A stretch of 64,000 nucleotides of DNA from Heterobasidion occidentale (GCA_039111635.1 JBCAQO010000002.1:3410001-3474000); one strand, 5' to 3'; numbered from the stretch's first letter, positions 1 through 13,694 are shown. Program-made: numbers and translations. Notes: generated by a model not told the origin, from the sequence alone.

Positions 1-667
1 CAGAACGCGATCACGTGATGGCGCATTCCGCAACTTCAACGTACCATCCTAGAGTCGCCTAGGCGTCATAAACCCAGCGAACAAAGTGTTTTATCATCAA
101 ACAAAGATCCAGGGTCCCTTTGTGCACTTTGGCTTTCGGCGCATTACGCCGAAACCCTTTTATCAAATTATGAAATCACCCCGTCGACATCAAAGAAACC
201 TTGGCTGCCTTTGTGGATGTTTTGAATTGTTCGTATATGCCAGTGGGACCAAGGTTCGGAAGTCGGATCGAAGCGAGGACTCCTGCTTTGATGCAATTCC
301 GAAGCTGTTGCCTGTTGCTTTGTGTCTCTGTGTGGAGGGGGGTTGTTCGGCCCTGATATCTTTCTTTGTCTCTGTAGCCACAATCGCGGCGGTGCAGCGG
401 AAGGCATCTCAGACGAGATTAGGTGTTCTGCGTGTCGTCTCGCCTTATACAGATTCACCACCTTAGCCTCATTGGCGCAATTTTTCCTGTTCGTGACGTT
501 CGGCCCGCGCGTTGTCTACATGTTCATCGCACACATTATGGAATTCTGTAACATATTACGACTGTATTTTGATTTCCCTCATTCGTGTAGTCACTTGAAC
601 AAGACGTGAAGACGAGATTCAGCAAATAAGCTCGCATGAGGGACAGATGCGAGTGGGAAAAGTAATG
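1..667. other. Intergenic, downstream of IML1
   Basis: No convincing gene. The short open frames here have low-complexity, non-conserved translations. The only notable element is the 10-bp palindrome ATCACGTGAT at 10-19, an E-box core of the Cbf1/bHLH type. The right end is presumably the 3' untranslated region and terminator of IML1, which is transcribed leftward and stops at 668. Confidence 0.5.
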
Positions 668-3600
668 TTAAATGGACAATGCGGGCGGTTCCTCTGGCAT
701 GAGGGGTAACAGTGCTAGCTCCTCGTCGTAGAACTTGTTCAGTTCCACCTTATCTGTGCAAAATCTGTGTAACCGTATCCGCAAGTCCTCCGCAGCCGCC
801 GCAGGCTTCACGTCCTTGATCTTCCCCGATGGACTTGCTCCCATACGTCCCGGACGCATGAGCCTATTGTCAGGAACAAGAAGCCCTGCGAACCCCCGAC
901 AACCTGCACGAACGCAACGCCAGAGCGATGAACGAATTGAGAGTACTTGAATGGTGCCCGACGGTACGAGTACACAGCGTCGACGTTCGGCGGGTACAAT
1001 TCTGCAGCCTCGATGTCAAGCACGAAGCCAAACTTTCGGAGAAGCGCATATTCGAAATAACGTGTGACTTGGGTTCCTTCGGGTACACGTTTCTCGAGTT
1101 GTGGGACGATAGGTGGTAAGACAGCGAGACGGATGGGGTAGCAGGATTGAAACGGGTTCGTCTGCGCAACGTCGCTTATTTGAGTGACGTAGGCTTCAAC
1201 GAGTCGCAGTCCATGACGCTCAATCGTACGACTCCATTGACGCAAAGATCTTCAATGCAACGTGCAGTCGTACCAATCCAATGGAGTTCGAAGTGAAAGA
1301 CAGTCGAAGCGTTATGCATGATATCGTGGTGGAGGACCAGAGACTCTGCTTGATCGCTTTTCTACAGACCATGTAAGAAATAAATGCGGTTTTGTCCTGA
1401 TGTATGTATGTACCTTATTGGGGTCGATGTCGATGACTATCCTTTGACTCAGTATGAGCCGTTTTATGGTCTTCTTGATGAAAGGCCTTGGGATGCTAGA
1501 GGGATAATGCCCTGAGCGTACATGGCTGTCGTCTGACATTTGCGTGGTCAGTCGGGGTCGGAACCATCCTCTGGGGGTCGATACAACAGCGTACTCTCCC
1601 TTGAGCTGGTAGAAGTAATGCCTTTGGGCCTTCAGTTTTCACACGACACATTGCAAAATTCAAAGGAAGACATACCCATCTAAAAATCCATGCCGCCCTC
1701 TACAATGCTCGAATAGGCCTTGCTTTTGCAATTTAATCCCCCACTCCGCACCCTGATCCCGGCTAGACACATCGCTGAATTCCCGCACAAGCCAGCTGAC
1801 GAACTCTGATCCAATGAATGAATCAGGATATCGTTGCCTGTGCCATCGATGCTCCTTAATTTGCAGGCCGTCCTCCTCCCGCATAGCTTTAGCGATGGCC
1901 GATAGTGACATATACTCGATGTCCCGCTCGCTCTTCATCTTCTTTTTCAACGGGCCTGACGAGTGGATCTCGTCAAGTTGGTTCATAAGATGTTCATCTA
2001 GCACACTTGCGGCGGGACCAAGATCCGTCGGTAAGATGCGAATAGGCGGCAAGGGCGTTCCACGTTCATCTGGTGGTTGCCACCGTATGCGAGAGAACAT
2101 CTCCGCAAGCTTCTCCATGCCCAAGATGCGAACCTCCTCTTCATTCAACTTTTCGCCTGTTGGACCCGTAGTGATGGTTGGCTCCTCTAATGTGGGAACA
2201 ACGAGGAACCGCGTGCGCCAGTACCGTAAAGATTCGTTGAACTGATGCTCGTATCCAGCGACAAGCATATCCAGCCTATTCATGAAGCATCAGAGTTCAT
2301 GTCGAAACAACATCACGAGTTACTACCACTGACCTGTTCCATCCATAATCCTCTAGCCCATGCGAGGTAAATGTGGTATCGAGCTTCGTATAGCCAATAC
2401 CCAACTTCGGCCATATCAGGCACTGGTACTGTATGGTTGGGAAGGGGGCATCCGATGCACGTAGCGCCTAACCTGAATAGCCTCTCCCGTATAGGAGATT
2501 CGATGGATCTCATTGCTCATGCTCAGATATACGGGATCAGTTTGTGACCTCAGCGCTTCCGCTGCTCCGGCAGGCTTGGGCGTCATGTCATCGTCTGATA
2601 TATATGACTTTGACCTGCGGAGTGGACGAGGTTGAGGTTCTGGGGCATGCACTGGTCGTATAACGAACTGAAACCCTTGAGCCAACCGAAGGGCTATCAT
2701 ACCGCGCATGACGACCAGGGCCCATGCCCAACGGATCTCCTCGGGGTTGTTGGTCTGAAGATCAGGTGGCCTAACAAGGAAAGAACGTGCAGGCGGATCA
2801 ACGACGAAATCGTACGAAAAGACGTCGTATGATGAATCAAGCTCGGACATCGACGGAAATTGTTCAGTCGTGAGCGGAAGACATCCGGGGGTGACCATCG
2901 ACTTCCATTTGATCTCGTGCTTGTATAGCGGGGTGGGAAACATGTGCTGCCATCGCCGGGCGAGCGAAGCCTGACTATGCGACACAGATACATGTGGACT
3001 CGATGGGTTTTGGCGCACAGCTGGGGAAGATGAAGAACTGTATGGATAAGAGATAGAACTCGCGGCTATGCTGCGGCGCTTCTCAATAAAGGATTCATCT
3101 CGGGGAGGAGTGTTGATCGGTGACTGGGAATACCGTGTGAGAGACCCTTGATGGGGTGACCCAGCATGAGGTGATCCTCTATGTGTTCTCACAGTATCCT
3201 CGTCGTACGTCTTCAAGCGATGGGATGTCGTAGGCTTCTTGATGGCCATCGGCTGGGGTGAGCGAGAAAGGGATCTGTCTGAGACCGATAATGGCGAAGA
3301 AGCGGGTACACGAATAGGACGAGAAGATGGAGCGACAGGTGTCGATTCACCAGATGCAAGTACCGGAGATGTCTCTGGTTGACTGGGTCCACTGCGGAAT
3401 GGATTAAAAAGCCACGAAGAAGTCAACTTCGAAGTCAAAGAAGGCCGGGAAGATGGTGCCCCTCTGGAACGATAGTCAGAGGTCGCAGCTGTAGACGTCG
3501 AAGACGTGGAACGTGTCGATCGTATAGATGACTGTGATGGAGAGGTGCTCATCCCACTGACGGGTAAAACTTGAAGCCGTTCGTGCGTTATTTGTCCGAT

Positions 3601-5701
3601 AGGCAAGTCATGGTGAACATGTCTGGGGCTTTCCTCAATGGGTGGAATATTCGAAGAAGCGTTCAAGCTTCTGTGGGCCGCCGCTGGCCGCTTGTCGTTT
3701 AAGGACCTTAACGATGAGGCGATTACGGTTCCACTGCCTGAGGATGTGCCCGAGGTGCGACTAATGATGGACAACCTTGGTTCCCTCTGCTCCTTCTTAA
3801 GTGAGAATACCTCCATGTCAAACTGGTCTGCGACAGACGAATATGCATCTAGGTCATCCTCCTGCATGGGCCCAAGTACAGTGTCGAAGTGTTCTGGCAA
3901 TAACGGACTTCGATACTCGACAGGACGTCGTGATCCAATAGACCGAGCATTTGAATCTCATGCATTTTTGCTCGGGCAACAAATCTGGCGACTAATGTCA
4001 GCAACGGCATGAAAGAAAACAAAGGAAATAGCTTGCCTATCTTGCCGCAAAGGCAGGTCCATCTGCTTGTCCCAGAAACTGACTGCAATCCAAAATGGCT
4101 CCCACCAGAATGTTCGCTTCTCCTTGTCGAAGCAGTCGTCAGGTCCGTCGTCACCACCCCACAGAGAATCCATTGCACGTGAACCATAACGCTTCGTCTT
4201 CTTTTGCTTGTACAGCTCTGGTTCAACGCCCTGGAAAGAGAAGATCGGACTGCGATGGAGAGGCGGCTTTGCGAGAGAAACAAGGTCGAGTGCAAATCCT
4301 TGGTCAAGCAAGCGCGTCGTGGTGAGACGTAAGAGGTACTTTGAGACACGGTAGTAGCCTGTTCCTGGAGTGATGACAATAGTGGAAGAGCCGGTAAGGG
4401 ACAGTGAACGGTCGATGTAGTGTGTTTCGGTCGGGTTGAGCCCCATATTGAGCGCCTCGAGGAGAGGGCCATCGTGTGCATACGACAACCTCCCGACTAG
4501 GCGAGCCTCTAGAGGAGGTTCCTGCATCGAAGACGCTGCTGCACGGGTCGCATTATGATAGTGATGCGTCAAGAGGATATCGCGCTGAAAATCCCAGAAA
4601 GAATCCTTCAAGCTGACGAGCGTAGACTGCCAGTCATGGATGACTTCCAAGTCAATGATGACCTTGTAGAAGTCCTTATACCATTGACGATCTTGATCCT
4701 GCCGCAGAGGTCCTTCAGCGTAGCTTATCTCGGAGGGATCGTAAAAGACACGAGATATCAATACGACGGTCACTGTGTGATTCGCCCCTGCCTCTCTCCA
4801 TCGGGAGAAGAGTTCAGGGAGAAAAGAGTGGACAATCTTCTCGTTATAACGTTCTCCATCGCCCGCAAACTCCCACAGTTCACGACAGACCTGAATGAAT
4901 ATCGTGACTTTGGCAGAAAGTGAGCGATAGATGGCTTTGGTCTTTGAAGTGACATATGCGCTCAATACCTGAAGAAGCGCTTAGTAAACCGACATGCTCA
5001 GCATAAAACCTCATTCATCAGAAACACTCACGCTCTCTCCTTTCACATAAACAGCGCTAACTTTCGCAGCAACAGAGCTGACGAAGGGAATCTCTTGGTC
5101 GAGATGGACACACTGCCCGACTAATTGCTCTCCAAGCCTCCACATATCGTTCCGTCCAAGATATAGATCTTGAAAGGTAAACTCTACATAATCAGCTTGA
5201 TACTCCTTCTTGTCAACCTGCTTAAGTCATGAGGAAGCTATGCATGCGCCGACGTACTGATACGACATTACTTTGGTCACCGTGACCTCGCTCATGTTTC
5301 GCAGACCGAGAGTCTCAGCAACAGGTTTCGGAAGGGATATCTACCGATCACACAACAATTCAAATGTGCATCAACTGATAGATGTTTCAATATACGCTGA
5401 CCTGCCTTTGGGGTATGGCCGAGCTGTCTTCGTTCGAAACAACAAAAAGGAAGGTGTCCTTGTTCTCGGGGTTGTTCGGCGTGATTTGTATAAGATCCCC
5501 TTCCGATACACCAGGCCACCACGCATGATTCAGCAATACATTCGACTCCATCGTATCATGTACCCAAGCGCTCAATGTTTTGGAGTCGCCGAGCTTGAGC
5601 TTAGGCTGCGGTGCCATTGGACTGGGTAGATTTCTGAAGAGGGACTGGGCGGTGTTGGACCTTCGGCGGCCATATTGCGATTCCGCGCGAGATACAGACA
5701 T
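668..5701 (-). CDS. IML1: IML1/DEPDC5 homologue, GATOR1-type (SEACIT) subunit
   Basis: Multi-exon gene read leftward from ATG 5701 to TAA at 668. IML1 is the catalytic GAP subunit of SEACIT/GATOR1, which represses TORC1 at the vacuole on amino-acid starvation. The N-terminal exon (5387-5701) carries the family's opening segment with LKLGDSKTLSAWVHD and later VLLNHAWWPGVSEGDLIQI. The 3958-4965 exon carries the IML1 core, including VTIFIQVCRELWEFAGDGER. A long Ser/Pro-rich linker lies in 2.9-3.9 kb. A DEP domain is in 1660-2283 (RYPDSFIGSEFVSWLVREF), and the conserved C-terminal domain in 0.67-1.35 kb. Between the 1.26-1.35 kb and 0.86-1.24 kb segments the frame shifts by one base near 1250 with no usable intron; one added base gives CIEDSLRQWSR. 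I read this as a sequence error. Exon borders are not all resolved, but the family call is secure. Confidence 0.9.
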
Positions 5702-6211
5702 TTTGAAGCACTAGTGGCTCATGAGGGGAACCTGAGAAAGCAAGCGCAAACGCGTCAATTCTCTGGAGGATTCATTTGAAGTCTGGAAAAGCGCGCGACT
5801 GCGATACTAGATTGACGTGACAATACTCACCTCTCCGGACCAAATGAAGACCAATTTTATGAATAAATGCGACCTCTGGACTGGTGCAAGACACCGGTGT
5901 ACAGGCGAATTACAAGATGAGCGCGGTGGCTGGAGTTGAAGACGGCCAGGTTAACGTGACGTAAGTAATGTATTAAACGAGTGGCTGAGCGTGATGTGCC
6001 TTTGCAGCTGATGCCGGTCACCGAGCATCCCTGCCTTGCGGCCCTTTCCTCTCACTCTCACTCGCCCTCTTCTCCGTCTCTCGCATGACAGCCTGCGCGT
6101 GAATAGCGCCAGCATTACCCTCATATTTAACACCACTTCCAGCGCCTCCTCATACCCCCTCCTCATACCCTCGTTTTGATCTGACTGGTCAGCTCCTCAA
6201 ATTTCGAGCCC
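5702..6211. promoter_or_regulatory. Divergent intergenic region IML1 / hypothetical gene
   Basis: About 510 bp between the start codons of IML1 (leftward) and the hypothetical gene at 6212 (rightward), so both promoters must lie here. It contains a C/T-rich stretch (about 6040-6160) just before the rightward ATG, typical of fungal leader regions. No clear TATA box was recognised. Confidence 0.45.
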
Positions 6212-6954
6212 ATGGCTTCTCGCACATCAGTAATCACACCAAAACCTATAATACAACGCTCAATCTCCTTTAATGCGGTCCCCACTGATGAGTCGTCTTC
6301 ATCCTCCTCACCGACATCGTCAATCGGGCCTTCAGCGAGCAATCCAGCGTCCGAGGCGCACACACTCAAATCCTCCGTCTCCCTCCCGAACTGCTCTACC
6401 TCATCTACCCCTAGCATCAGCTTTGCACCCTTCCAAACCTCGAACCAAGAAAGCGAAAATCCAACATTCCATTGGGCGTTGCCGCCCGCTCACGCATGAT
6501 TCAACAACGTCGTATGATGAACGGCGGGCTCTCGCGGCCACCGCCGATGTGGACGGACTTAGATGAAGAGGCCGTGAATGGGCCTGTGGACGAGACCGAT
6601 GCGGATGATCCATTTGAAGTGCTGGGGCGATACATGATGGACAAGGGCAAGCACTTCTGGAGGCGGGTTTCTCAGAAGGCGCCGATCGAGCAGCCGCCGC
6701 AGACACCTTCGTTAAAAAGCCGTAAACGAAAGACCCGAGATCGGCACATCATCCGCGACTCGACGGAGGTGTCTGGACCAAACGCGGCCGAGCAGGGGGG
6801 AAGGGTCTGGGAGGAGGAGATCGGGGAGGACATGCAGGCACGGATCAGGCGATCGAGCGTAGTCAGCGTGGAGATGAAGAGTATGCTGGAGGTATCGAAG
6901 ACGAGCGCCACACCCACCGCTGAGCAGCGAGCAGTCCCCGAGGCGTCGAAGTGA
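6212..6954 (+). CDS. Hypothetical basidiomycete protein, with probable frameshift
   Basis: Starts at ATG 6212 with a Ser/Thr/Pro-rich N-terminus. It continues in another frame from about 6430 to TGA 6952-6954 through a more ordered segment with SRPPPMWTDLDEEAVNGPVD followed by DDPFEVLGRYMMDKGKHFWR. No intron links the two frames. One added C in the CCC at 6428-6430 joins them smoothly through SISFAPLPNLEPRKRKSNIP, giving about 247 residues. The C-terminal third is basic then acidic. I do not recognise a named family. It is intronless if the join is correct. The frameshift matches others in this window, so I infer a base-calling error rather than a pseudogene. Confidence 0.55.
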
Positions 6955-8071
6955 CCTCGTCGGCAGGAAGTCACGGGTGCTTCCCCGCACTTCTCTGTAC
7001 AGTTTATTTCTCGTTGCGATACCCGCGGTGGCTTCTAGGTGCCTTGCATTTACTGATTTTGGGATTACTTCGACTTTCAGTTTAGTGTATAATGGATCAC
7101 ATTCGTTCTATCCCCTGGAGGTCCACCACCCACGACTCCAGCCGATGTCGGCCATGCACAGAGCGCAGCAGCTCGACTGACGTATAATACTTATCTAGAC
7201 ACTGCCCAACTATATTGGGTTAATATCCTTTCATGTCCATCCAGGTCTACATATTTAACTGTCCATGGGTTCCAATAATTCCTTTCTACGTTCTCGAGGC
7301 CGTGATTCGCAGTATGTTCACGTTCACATTGATTTCTTTGCGACAGGTATCCGAACATTTAAGCTGGTAGCCAAACGCATGTGAAAGCCTTTCTATAAAG
7401 CTTCAGTTACTCAGGACTCACACAAAGTGAGGCAGGCGACCATGTTCTCTGCCCAGACCCATCGCTGGCCGTCGTATCACCTCTCGATAGATGCAGACAC
7501 CAACTTTGGAGCACCATGCGCTGGTGCTGCCGCCAGAAGGCGTTCTATGATCGACATCCCCGGTTTCCCGCGGCGGCAAAGACAGCCCTTCCATGCAACG
7601 CCATGAGCGGAGAGGGATATAAAGCACAGGGAAACACCCTGACTAGATTCATGCATGGACTGTTTCCGTGAGATCGCAAGAGACCGCGTTCACCGAAGGA
7701 CGGACAGCCATTCCAGCTGAGCCGTGATATCATGTCAAAAATACAGAGCTTCGCACTGAGTTTTCGATCGCGACGATCACGTGATGCCGAGACGCGTGCG
7801 CGGCTGTGCGCTAGGCCGCCTTCGAGAGGCGGATTTGAAGCATCTGTGACCGTCGCGGTGCTGGGGCGCACAGGTCTCGGCCCCTTTATCTCTCCTCTCT
7901 TTCTCCCTCGGCCTTCATGGACCTTTACTATCACTAGAACCTTGGTCTCTATTCACTGCTTTCTCGCTCACAGACAGTTTCGTTGCTTGCACTTCATCTG
8001 TACCGCGCACATCTTTCAGTCTTTTTTTCGCGACCCCTCCATAGCGGCAGCTCAAAACTGCGCAGTTCACC
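6955..8071. other. Intergenic region, 1.1 kb
   Basis: No supported gene; small open frames on both strands show no conserved features. It contains a second copy of the palindrome ATCACGTGAT at 7776-7785, about 290 bp upstream of the next ATG. A pyrimidine-rich leader (7880-8060) fits transcription start of the downstream membrane-protein gene. Confidence 0.5.
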
Positions 8072-9824
8072 ATGGCATGTGTTCCTTCTGCTACCGCGAC
8101 CCAGTTCACGACTATTTTGTCTACGAGCACTTTTACTTCGACGCCAGAGAGTGTGCAGACCATTTCAGGATCCGCAGTTGTGTTCGCGGTTGAGACATGT
8201 TTGTCTTCGCTTAGCGGTGCGTGTGTCGCTAGTACCGCTATCTCGCAAACAAGTCAGGCAGCAGGTGTGTATTTTCTTTACCTTTTTACTCAGCCTACGA
8301 GCAAGTGGATGTGTCTACCTATCGTTCGCTTGCGTTAATCATATATTGAGTGCTTTTTCTTGCGTCTTCTTGCAGGTGCTCTGTCGACGATTAGATCCCC
8401 AGTTGTTGTCACCGAGATCATAACGGAGATCGTACCTACACTCACGCTATTCGCCAGCTGCACTGCAACACAGGTCACATCCACCACCGTCTCCTCTTCT
8501 ACACCCATCACCACCTCATCTGCCTCGAGCGCTACTAGCCAAATCGACACTTCCTCGTCGGCGTCCTCATCTATCGTCGAGTCGAGTCTCTCAATTAGTG
8601 CTGATGCCTCTTCACCGACGACGACGCCCTCGTCGTCTTCTACCCCAGAGCAAACGTCTAGCATTCTCACCAGCCTGTCCGCTGCAGCGCTTACCTCTAC
8701 CCTTACAATCACCCCCTCCTCATCAGATGCATCATTAGCATCCGCCGCCGCACAGCCCAGCCGAACTACCCAACAGGATAGTACTTCCCACTCATCGAGC
8801 AATCTAGCTCCGGTCTTAGGCGGTGTTCTTGGCGGGTTTTTCGGGCTCATCGCCCTGGTAGGCATTCTCTGGTACATCATGTGAGATCATCTTATTGTTC
8901 AATCGACCCCTTTACAACCCATTGACCCATGTCCTTGGTTCTATTTTTGCAAACCACAGCAGGCGAAAACGTGCTGCTTGGAGGGACGCGGAGGATGAAG
9001 TGATACCGTACCCACCACGAGGCCGTCCCAAATCGGATCAGGGCAGCGAGCCGAAACCGTATCAATACGGTCTTGTAGGCCACTCCAATAGCAACTCGTA
9101 CAGTGCTACGTCGAGCCCTCCGCACACCCCTGCGGCCACGAGCCTGAACCACTCCCGCCCGTCGACGTTCTACCGCGATTCGACCGGACCCCTCCTCCCA
9201 ACGTCGTACTTGGCTGACAATGGTGTCTCGGAGCACGGCGAGCGATCACGCCGCCCCAGCCGCGCGGACCAGATGGAGGCGAGCGGGAGCGGGCATCAGC
9301 GTCCGCCCTCTGCACATGCTGGCGCTGCCCCTGAGAACCGGCTCTCGCGGCACTCCCAGCTCACGTTCAACTTTGCGCCGAACGACGCCGCTGACGCGCC
9401 CTCGGCGGACTACTTTGGGCCCATTGCCGTCGAGGAGGCGCTGATTCCCCCGCTCCTCCATTCAGCACAGGCGAATCCGTTCATGCCGCCGCGGTCGCGA
9501 CGGGCGTCCGCAACGTCAACGGTACCTAGCATCTATTCGTCGGACTATAGCATGCCGCCGAGTCCTGGACCCGTGCTAGCCATGACCGCTCCGGTGCAAG
9601 CTTCTTCAGCAACACCACCCCAGATGCCAGCAGCTGCTGCCGTTGCAAGCGCCAGTGGGTCGACGGCCCCTCCACCTCGCCCTCACAAGTCATCCAAGCG
9701 GTGGAGGATATCGCAACCTGGAGGCGTCATCGTGCACACTGATGGAGGCCAGGTCCCACAAAACGGAGGCACTGTGCCTGTTGTAGGCCTCAGTGGCCCT
9801 CCACCGCCAGCTTATGCGGAGTAG
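8072..9824 (+). CDS. Ser/Thr-rich single-pass membrane protein
   Basis: Three exons. Exon 1 is 8072-8264, exon 2 is 8376-8880 and exon 3 starts at 8960 or 8963; all junctions are GT-AG and keep frame. The first two exons encode a long Ser/Thr-rich, presumably O-glycosylated extracellular part, ending in one transmembrane helix (APVLGGVLGGFFGLIALVGI) followed by a basic stop-transfer RRKR. Exon 3 encodes a roughly 290-residue disordered cytoplasmic tail ending in PPPPAYAE, which contains a PPxY motif (PPAY) of the kind bound by WW domains such as Rsp5. No conventional cleaved signal peptide is obvious. This architecture is common among basidiomycete wall-sensor-like proteins, but no specific family was recognised; a sensor role is inference. 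Confidence 0.8.
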
Positions 9825-10627
9825 CCTCCGTTTACGAGGGCGGATGGAGCTGTACGAGTCATACGAGGTTTTGTTCCCAATCCCTTGAGTCACATTACGA
9901 AGAAAAAATGCCTCAGGAACCCTGTTTCTTGTTCTCCTCAATTACCCCCATTTCAACTCTTCCTTGTATCCCCTCTTTCTTTACCCCACACATATCCCTA
10001 GACCTTGGACTTTAGTGCACGGTCGGACAGCGCATCACATACGCCCGGACTCCCTTTACGAATCTTACGCACATGCCCTTAGCTATTTGTACTGAGTTTG
10101 TACGTTCACGGGGACGTTCTCAACGCTTCGCCTGTCATTTGCTTCCACGGCTGACCTATCTTCGTTTCCGCGTACTGATATCACAGCCTGAATTTTTTTG
10201 TTGGTGTTCGATGATCTCGACATCTACGTACTTTACTCTACATTCTGAATACTCTATGCCATCTATTCTGGACTTCAGAGCTCACGCTTCTGGTATCGAT
10301 TTGTCTGCCTTGTCAATCATATCACCATATCCTTTCGCAACAAAATCGACGTATGGATTGGTTGTCTCATACTGTCTCGAAAAACTAAGTGTTAAGGGGG
10401 AGTCGTGCAGTGTTGTCAGAGGCAGCGAAGCCGCTTGGCTTCTTGCGAAAAACAGAGAGAGATATCCGGTTACATGATCACTCTACATGGCATACACCAT
10501 CTATGACACAAAGGAACAAAGAATGTGTCATGAGGTGAATTGACAAAGACAAGAAGGGCTGAGAGAAGCTCACCTAATGAAAACGAATAAATTATCGTAC
10601 ATATGCGCCTATTGCGATATCAAGGCA
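9825..10627. other. Intergenic region between convergent genes
   Basis: The 3' ends of the membrane-protein gene (rightward) and IDI1 (leftward) face each other across about 800 bp. The left half is C/T-rich, then AT-richer. One 134-codon open frame (10073-10477, +) has no recognisable features and I do not call it. Confidence 0.5.
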
Positions 10628-11551
<924 letters not shown>

Positions 11552-12212
11552 GGATGGCGCGAGGCTGGAGAGTGGGATCAGGGACTGGTCCGGGAGAAAG
11601 AGAACTTATCGGACAATTGCACAATGGCTTTTATTTATATAGCGCGCGCGCTGATGCTATTCGATGGATTGTGTATTTCCTGCAACCCGCTCGTCGCTGC
11701 GGTAGAGTCGGACACATCGAAATCCTCCACCTTCGGCTCTTTCCCACGTGGTTGACACATCTTTACGTCACGTGTGCCGGCGCCATTGACCTCTTCGCAC
11801 TTGTTGTTCAACAGAACAATGAGCTTGACTACAACAATAGCCAGCGTACCCAAGGCTTGCACAGCTCTTCACATCCTTCTCGCGAACATGAAAGCCCATT
11901 TATACCCCCTCGTTTGTGACTTGGATCCTCCATCCCCTCAAGGTTATTCCTTCATAGACTCTTACGACTTGTTACCTACTCGGTGCTGGGACGCCTGACC
12001 TCTCTACGACTCTGTAGCCATCGCACACACCTTGCTCAATATCCCGCATATACTTTGCCAACATGATGCCTACCGCTCTGGTTGTTCCTTCGCGCCTCTT
12101 TGTTAGCCTGTATTGACCATCATACCCTGACAGTCTACTTCATCGGCCTGAACGTTGTTCGCGCCTTGAGCCTATTTCTCTCATACTAGTCTTCGCTAGT
12201 AGTATATTCGTC
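11552..12212. other. Divergent intergenic region IDI1 / membrane protein
   Basis: About 660 bp separating two divergent start codons, so it contains both promoters. It includes the E-box pair at 11745-11774. No gene was seen; the open frames crossing it lack conserved content. Confidence 0.5.
11745..11774. promoter_or_regulatory. Paired E-boxes and CRE-like site upstream of IDI1
   Basis: Two CACGTG palindromes, at 11745-11750 and 11769-11774, sit about 195-225 bp upstream of the IDI1 ATG. The second overlaps a CRE-like ACGTCA at 11765-11770. E-boxes are bound by bHLH factors, including SREBP-type sterol regulators; linking these sites to isoprenoid control is inference. Confidence 0.45.
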
Positions 12213-13106
12213 ATGGTCACCGATGTCAAAGCTGCGAACAGGTTCACGGCAGCCGGCTTGAACTCGTCGGATGCAGACTGCGAATATATTGAGTGCGTAT
12301 CAGGCTTCCTTCCTTTCATGCACCGATCTAATGCCTGTCATGGAACAATAGGGACAGCACGGTACCAAATCAGCCAGCTGGCGTGTTTTGGGCTGTGGTC
12401 AATCGCCTCCTGATCATCTTCCAAGTCATCTTCCTGATCCTGTCCGAGGTCGAATGGCCCATGTCCTTCTTCGACCGCTTCTTCCCCGTCCTTGGTTCTC
12501 AATTTGGCCTCGGTGCACTCGGGATCTTTGAATGCTTGTACGCGGTGCTCAATTGATTGGCCTTCCTTGTTTCTGACCAACGTCTTACCAGAATCGGCGC
12601 GACGGTACTGTCGCACCACGTAGACGACTTCACCTTGGTTGCTGCATTCCTCCTTTTCTCTGTTGGTTGCCTCAACATAGTACTTGGCCTGATTTTCCGC
12701 GAATCTGCCAAACCTAAGCGCAGCATCTCAGCCTGGCGCGCGGAGAAGAACGGAGTGCTTCCGACGACTGCCCCGGCCCCGCAGTTCACGAGTAAATCGT
12801 CTTTCCGTGACTCGTTGGGCGGCAGCAAGGCAGACGCGACCGAATTTGGTGTCAGGGATAAGTCAAACTTCGGTTTTGGAAGGCAGGGCGAGAAGCAGGC
12901 CGGGTTGAAGGGTGAGTGCCTCGCTATTTTGGACATACTAGATCGCTTATACACCCCATCCTTCAGGTTTCCTCCTCTCCAGACCTGTTGAATCCCTTCC
13001 ACGCTATGCGACAAGACCTGCAAGCAGCGGCGCCAGCAGCGCCCCTCCCACTTCCCCACAAAATCCGCCCGCGCGTATGTTCCGCTCGAGTCCAACTGCT
13101 ATCTAA
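12213..13106 (+). CDS. Fungal multi-pass membrane protein, unknown function
   Basis: Four exons (12213-12292, 12352 onward, 12600s, 12970s) joined by three short GT-AG introns that keep frame, ending at TAA 13104-13106. The protein is about 220 residues. After a short cytosolic N-terminus come three to four hydrophobic helices, including FWAVVNRLLIIFQVIFLILS and FTLVAAFLLFSVGCLNIVLG, with a conserved-looking SEVEWPMSFFDRFFPVLGSQ between them. After the helices is the basic FRESAKPKRSISAWR and then a Ser/Pro-rich tail ending in FRSSPTAI. The layout resembles an uncharacterised protein group widespread in basidiomycetes; I know no function for it. Confidence in the gene model is good. Confidence 0.8.
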
Positions 13107-13694
13107 CGGCATGCCTGTCGTCCGTGCCGTCCAGCCATCATTACTTTCCTTTAACGATCTCTAACGCAGGTTGATGCTTATGCTCGTTCAGAGACTGTCC
13201 ATCTTTTTGTATTTCCTCCCCTTACTCTACGCCTGTTAATTTCGGGGTGACTTCCGGACATGTAGCTTTCTTATATTGTAGCTTACCGTGTAGAGGTGAT
13301 CACATGTATCTCGGCTCCTCACTGAACTTCTGCCTTGACGGTTCCCATGAGTTCACGAAATATACTCATCTTGTTTTTCGGGAACATTGGACGTGCTCCG
13401 AGGTCTGTTCGCTCATTTTACTCAGCTGACATTAACATGACATCGTGGTTGCGTCCTCCACTTGTCCATTCTCTGGGGAGAATATTCTACGCACGCAGAG
13501 GACATCGACATCACTATTTTGAGTAGAGGGGTGTTCTTACGGTAGTCCGGATGTTTGCGTCACTGATCATCTGGCCTATAGACTCCTGGGATGGAACTAC
13601 GAAAGGAGAGGTCATGGGGCAGTCCTCATATATATATTGACCAGGCAGAGAATTCCCATGTATACTGTTTGACTGCAGACATTCGACCACGAAG
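13107..13694. other. Intergenic region upstream of DAK
   Basis: About 590 bp without a supported gene. It holds the 3' region of the membrane-protein gene and the promoter of the dihydroxyacetone kinase gene. A TATATATA run at 13631-13638 lies about 60 bp upstream of the kinase ATG and could act as its TATA element. Confidence 0.5.
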
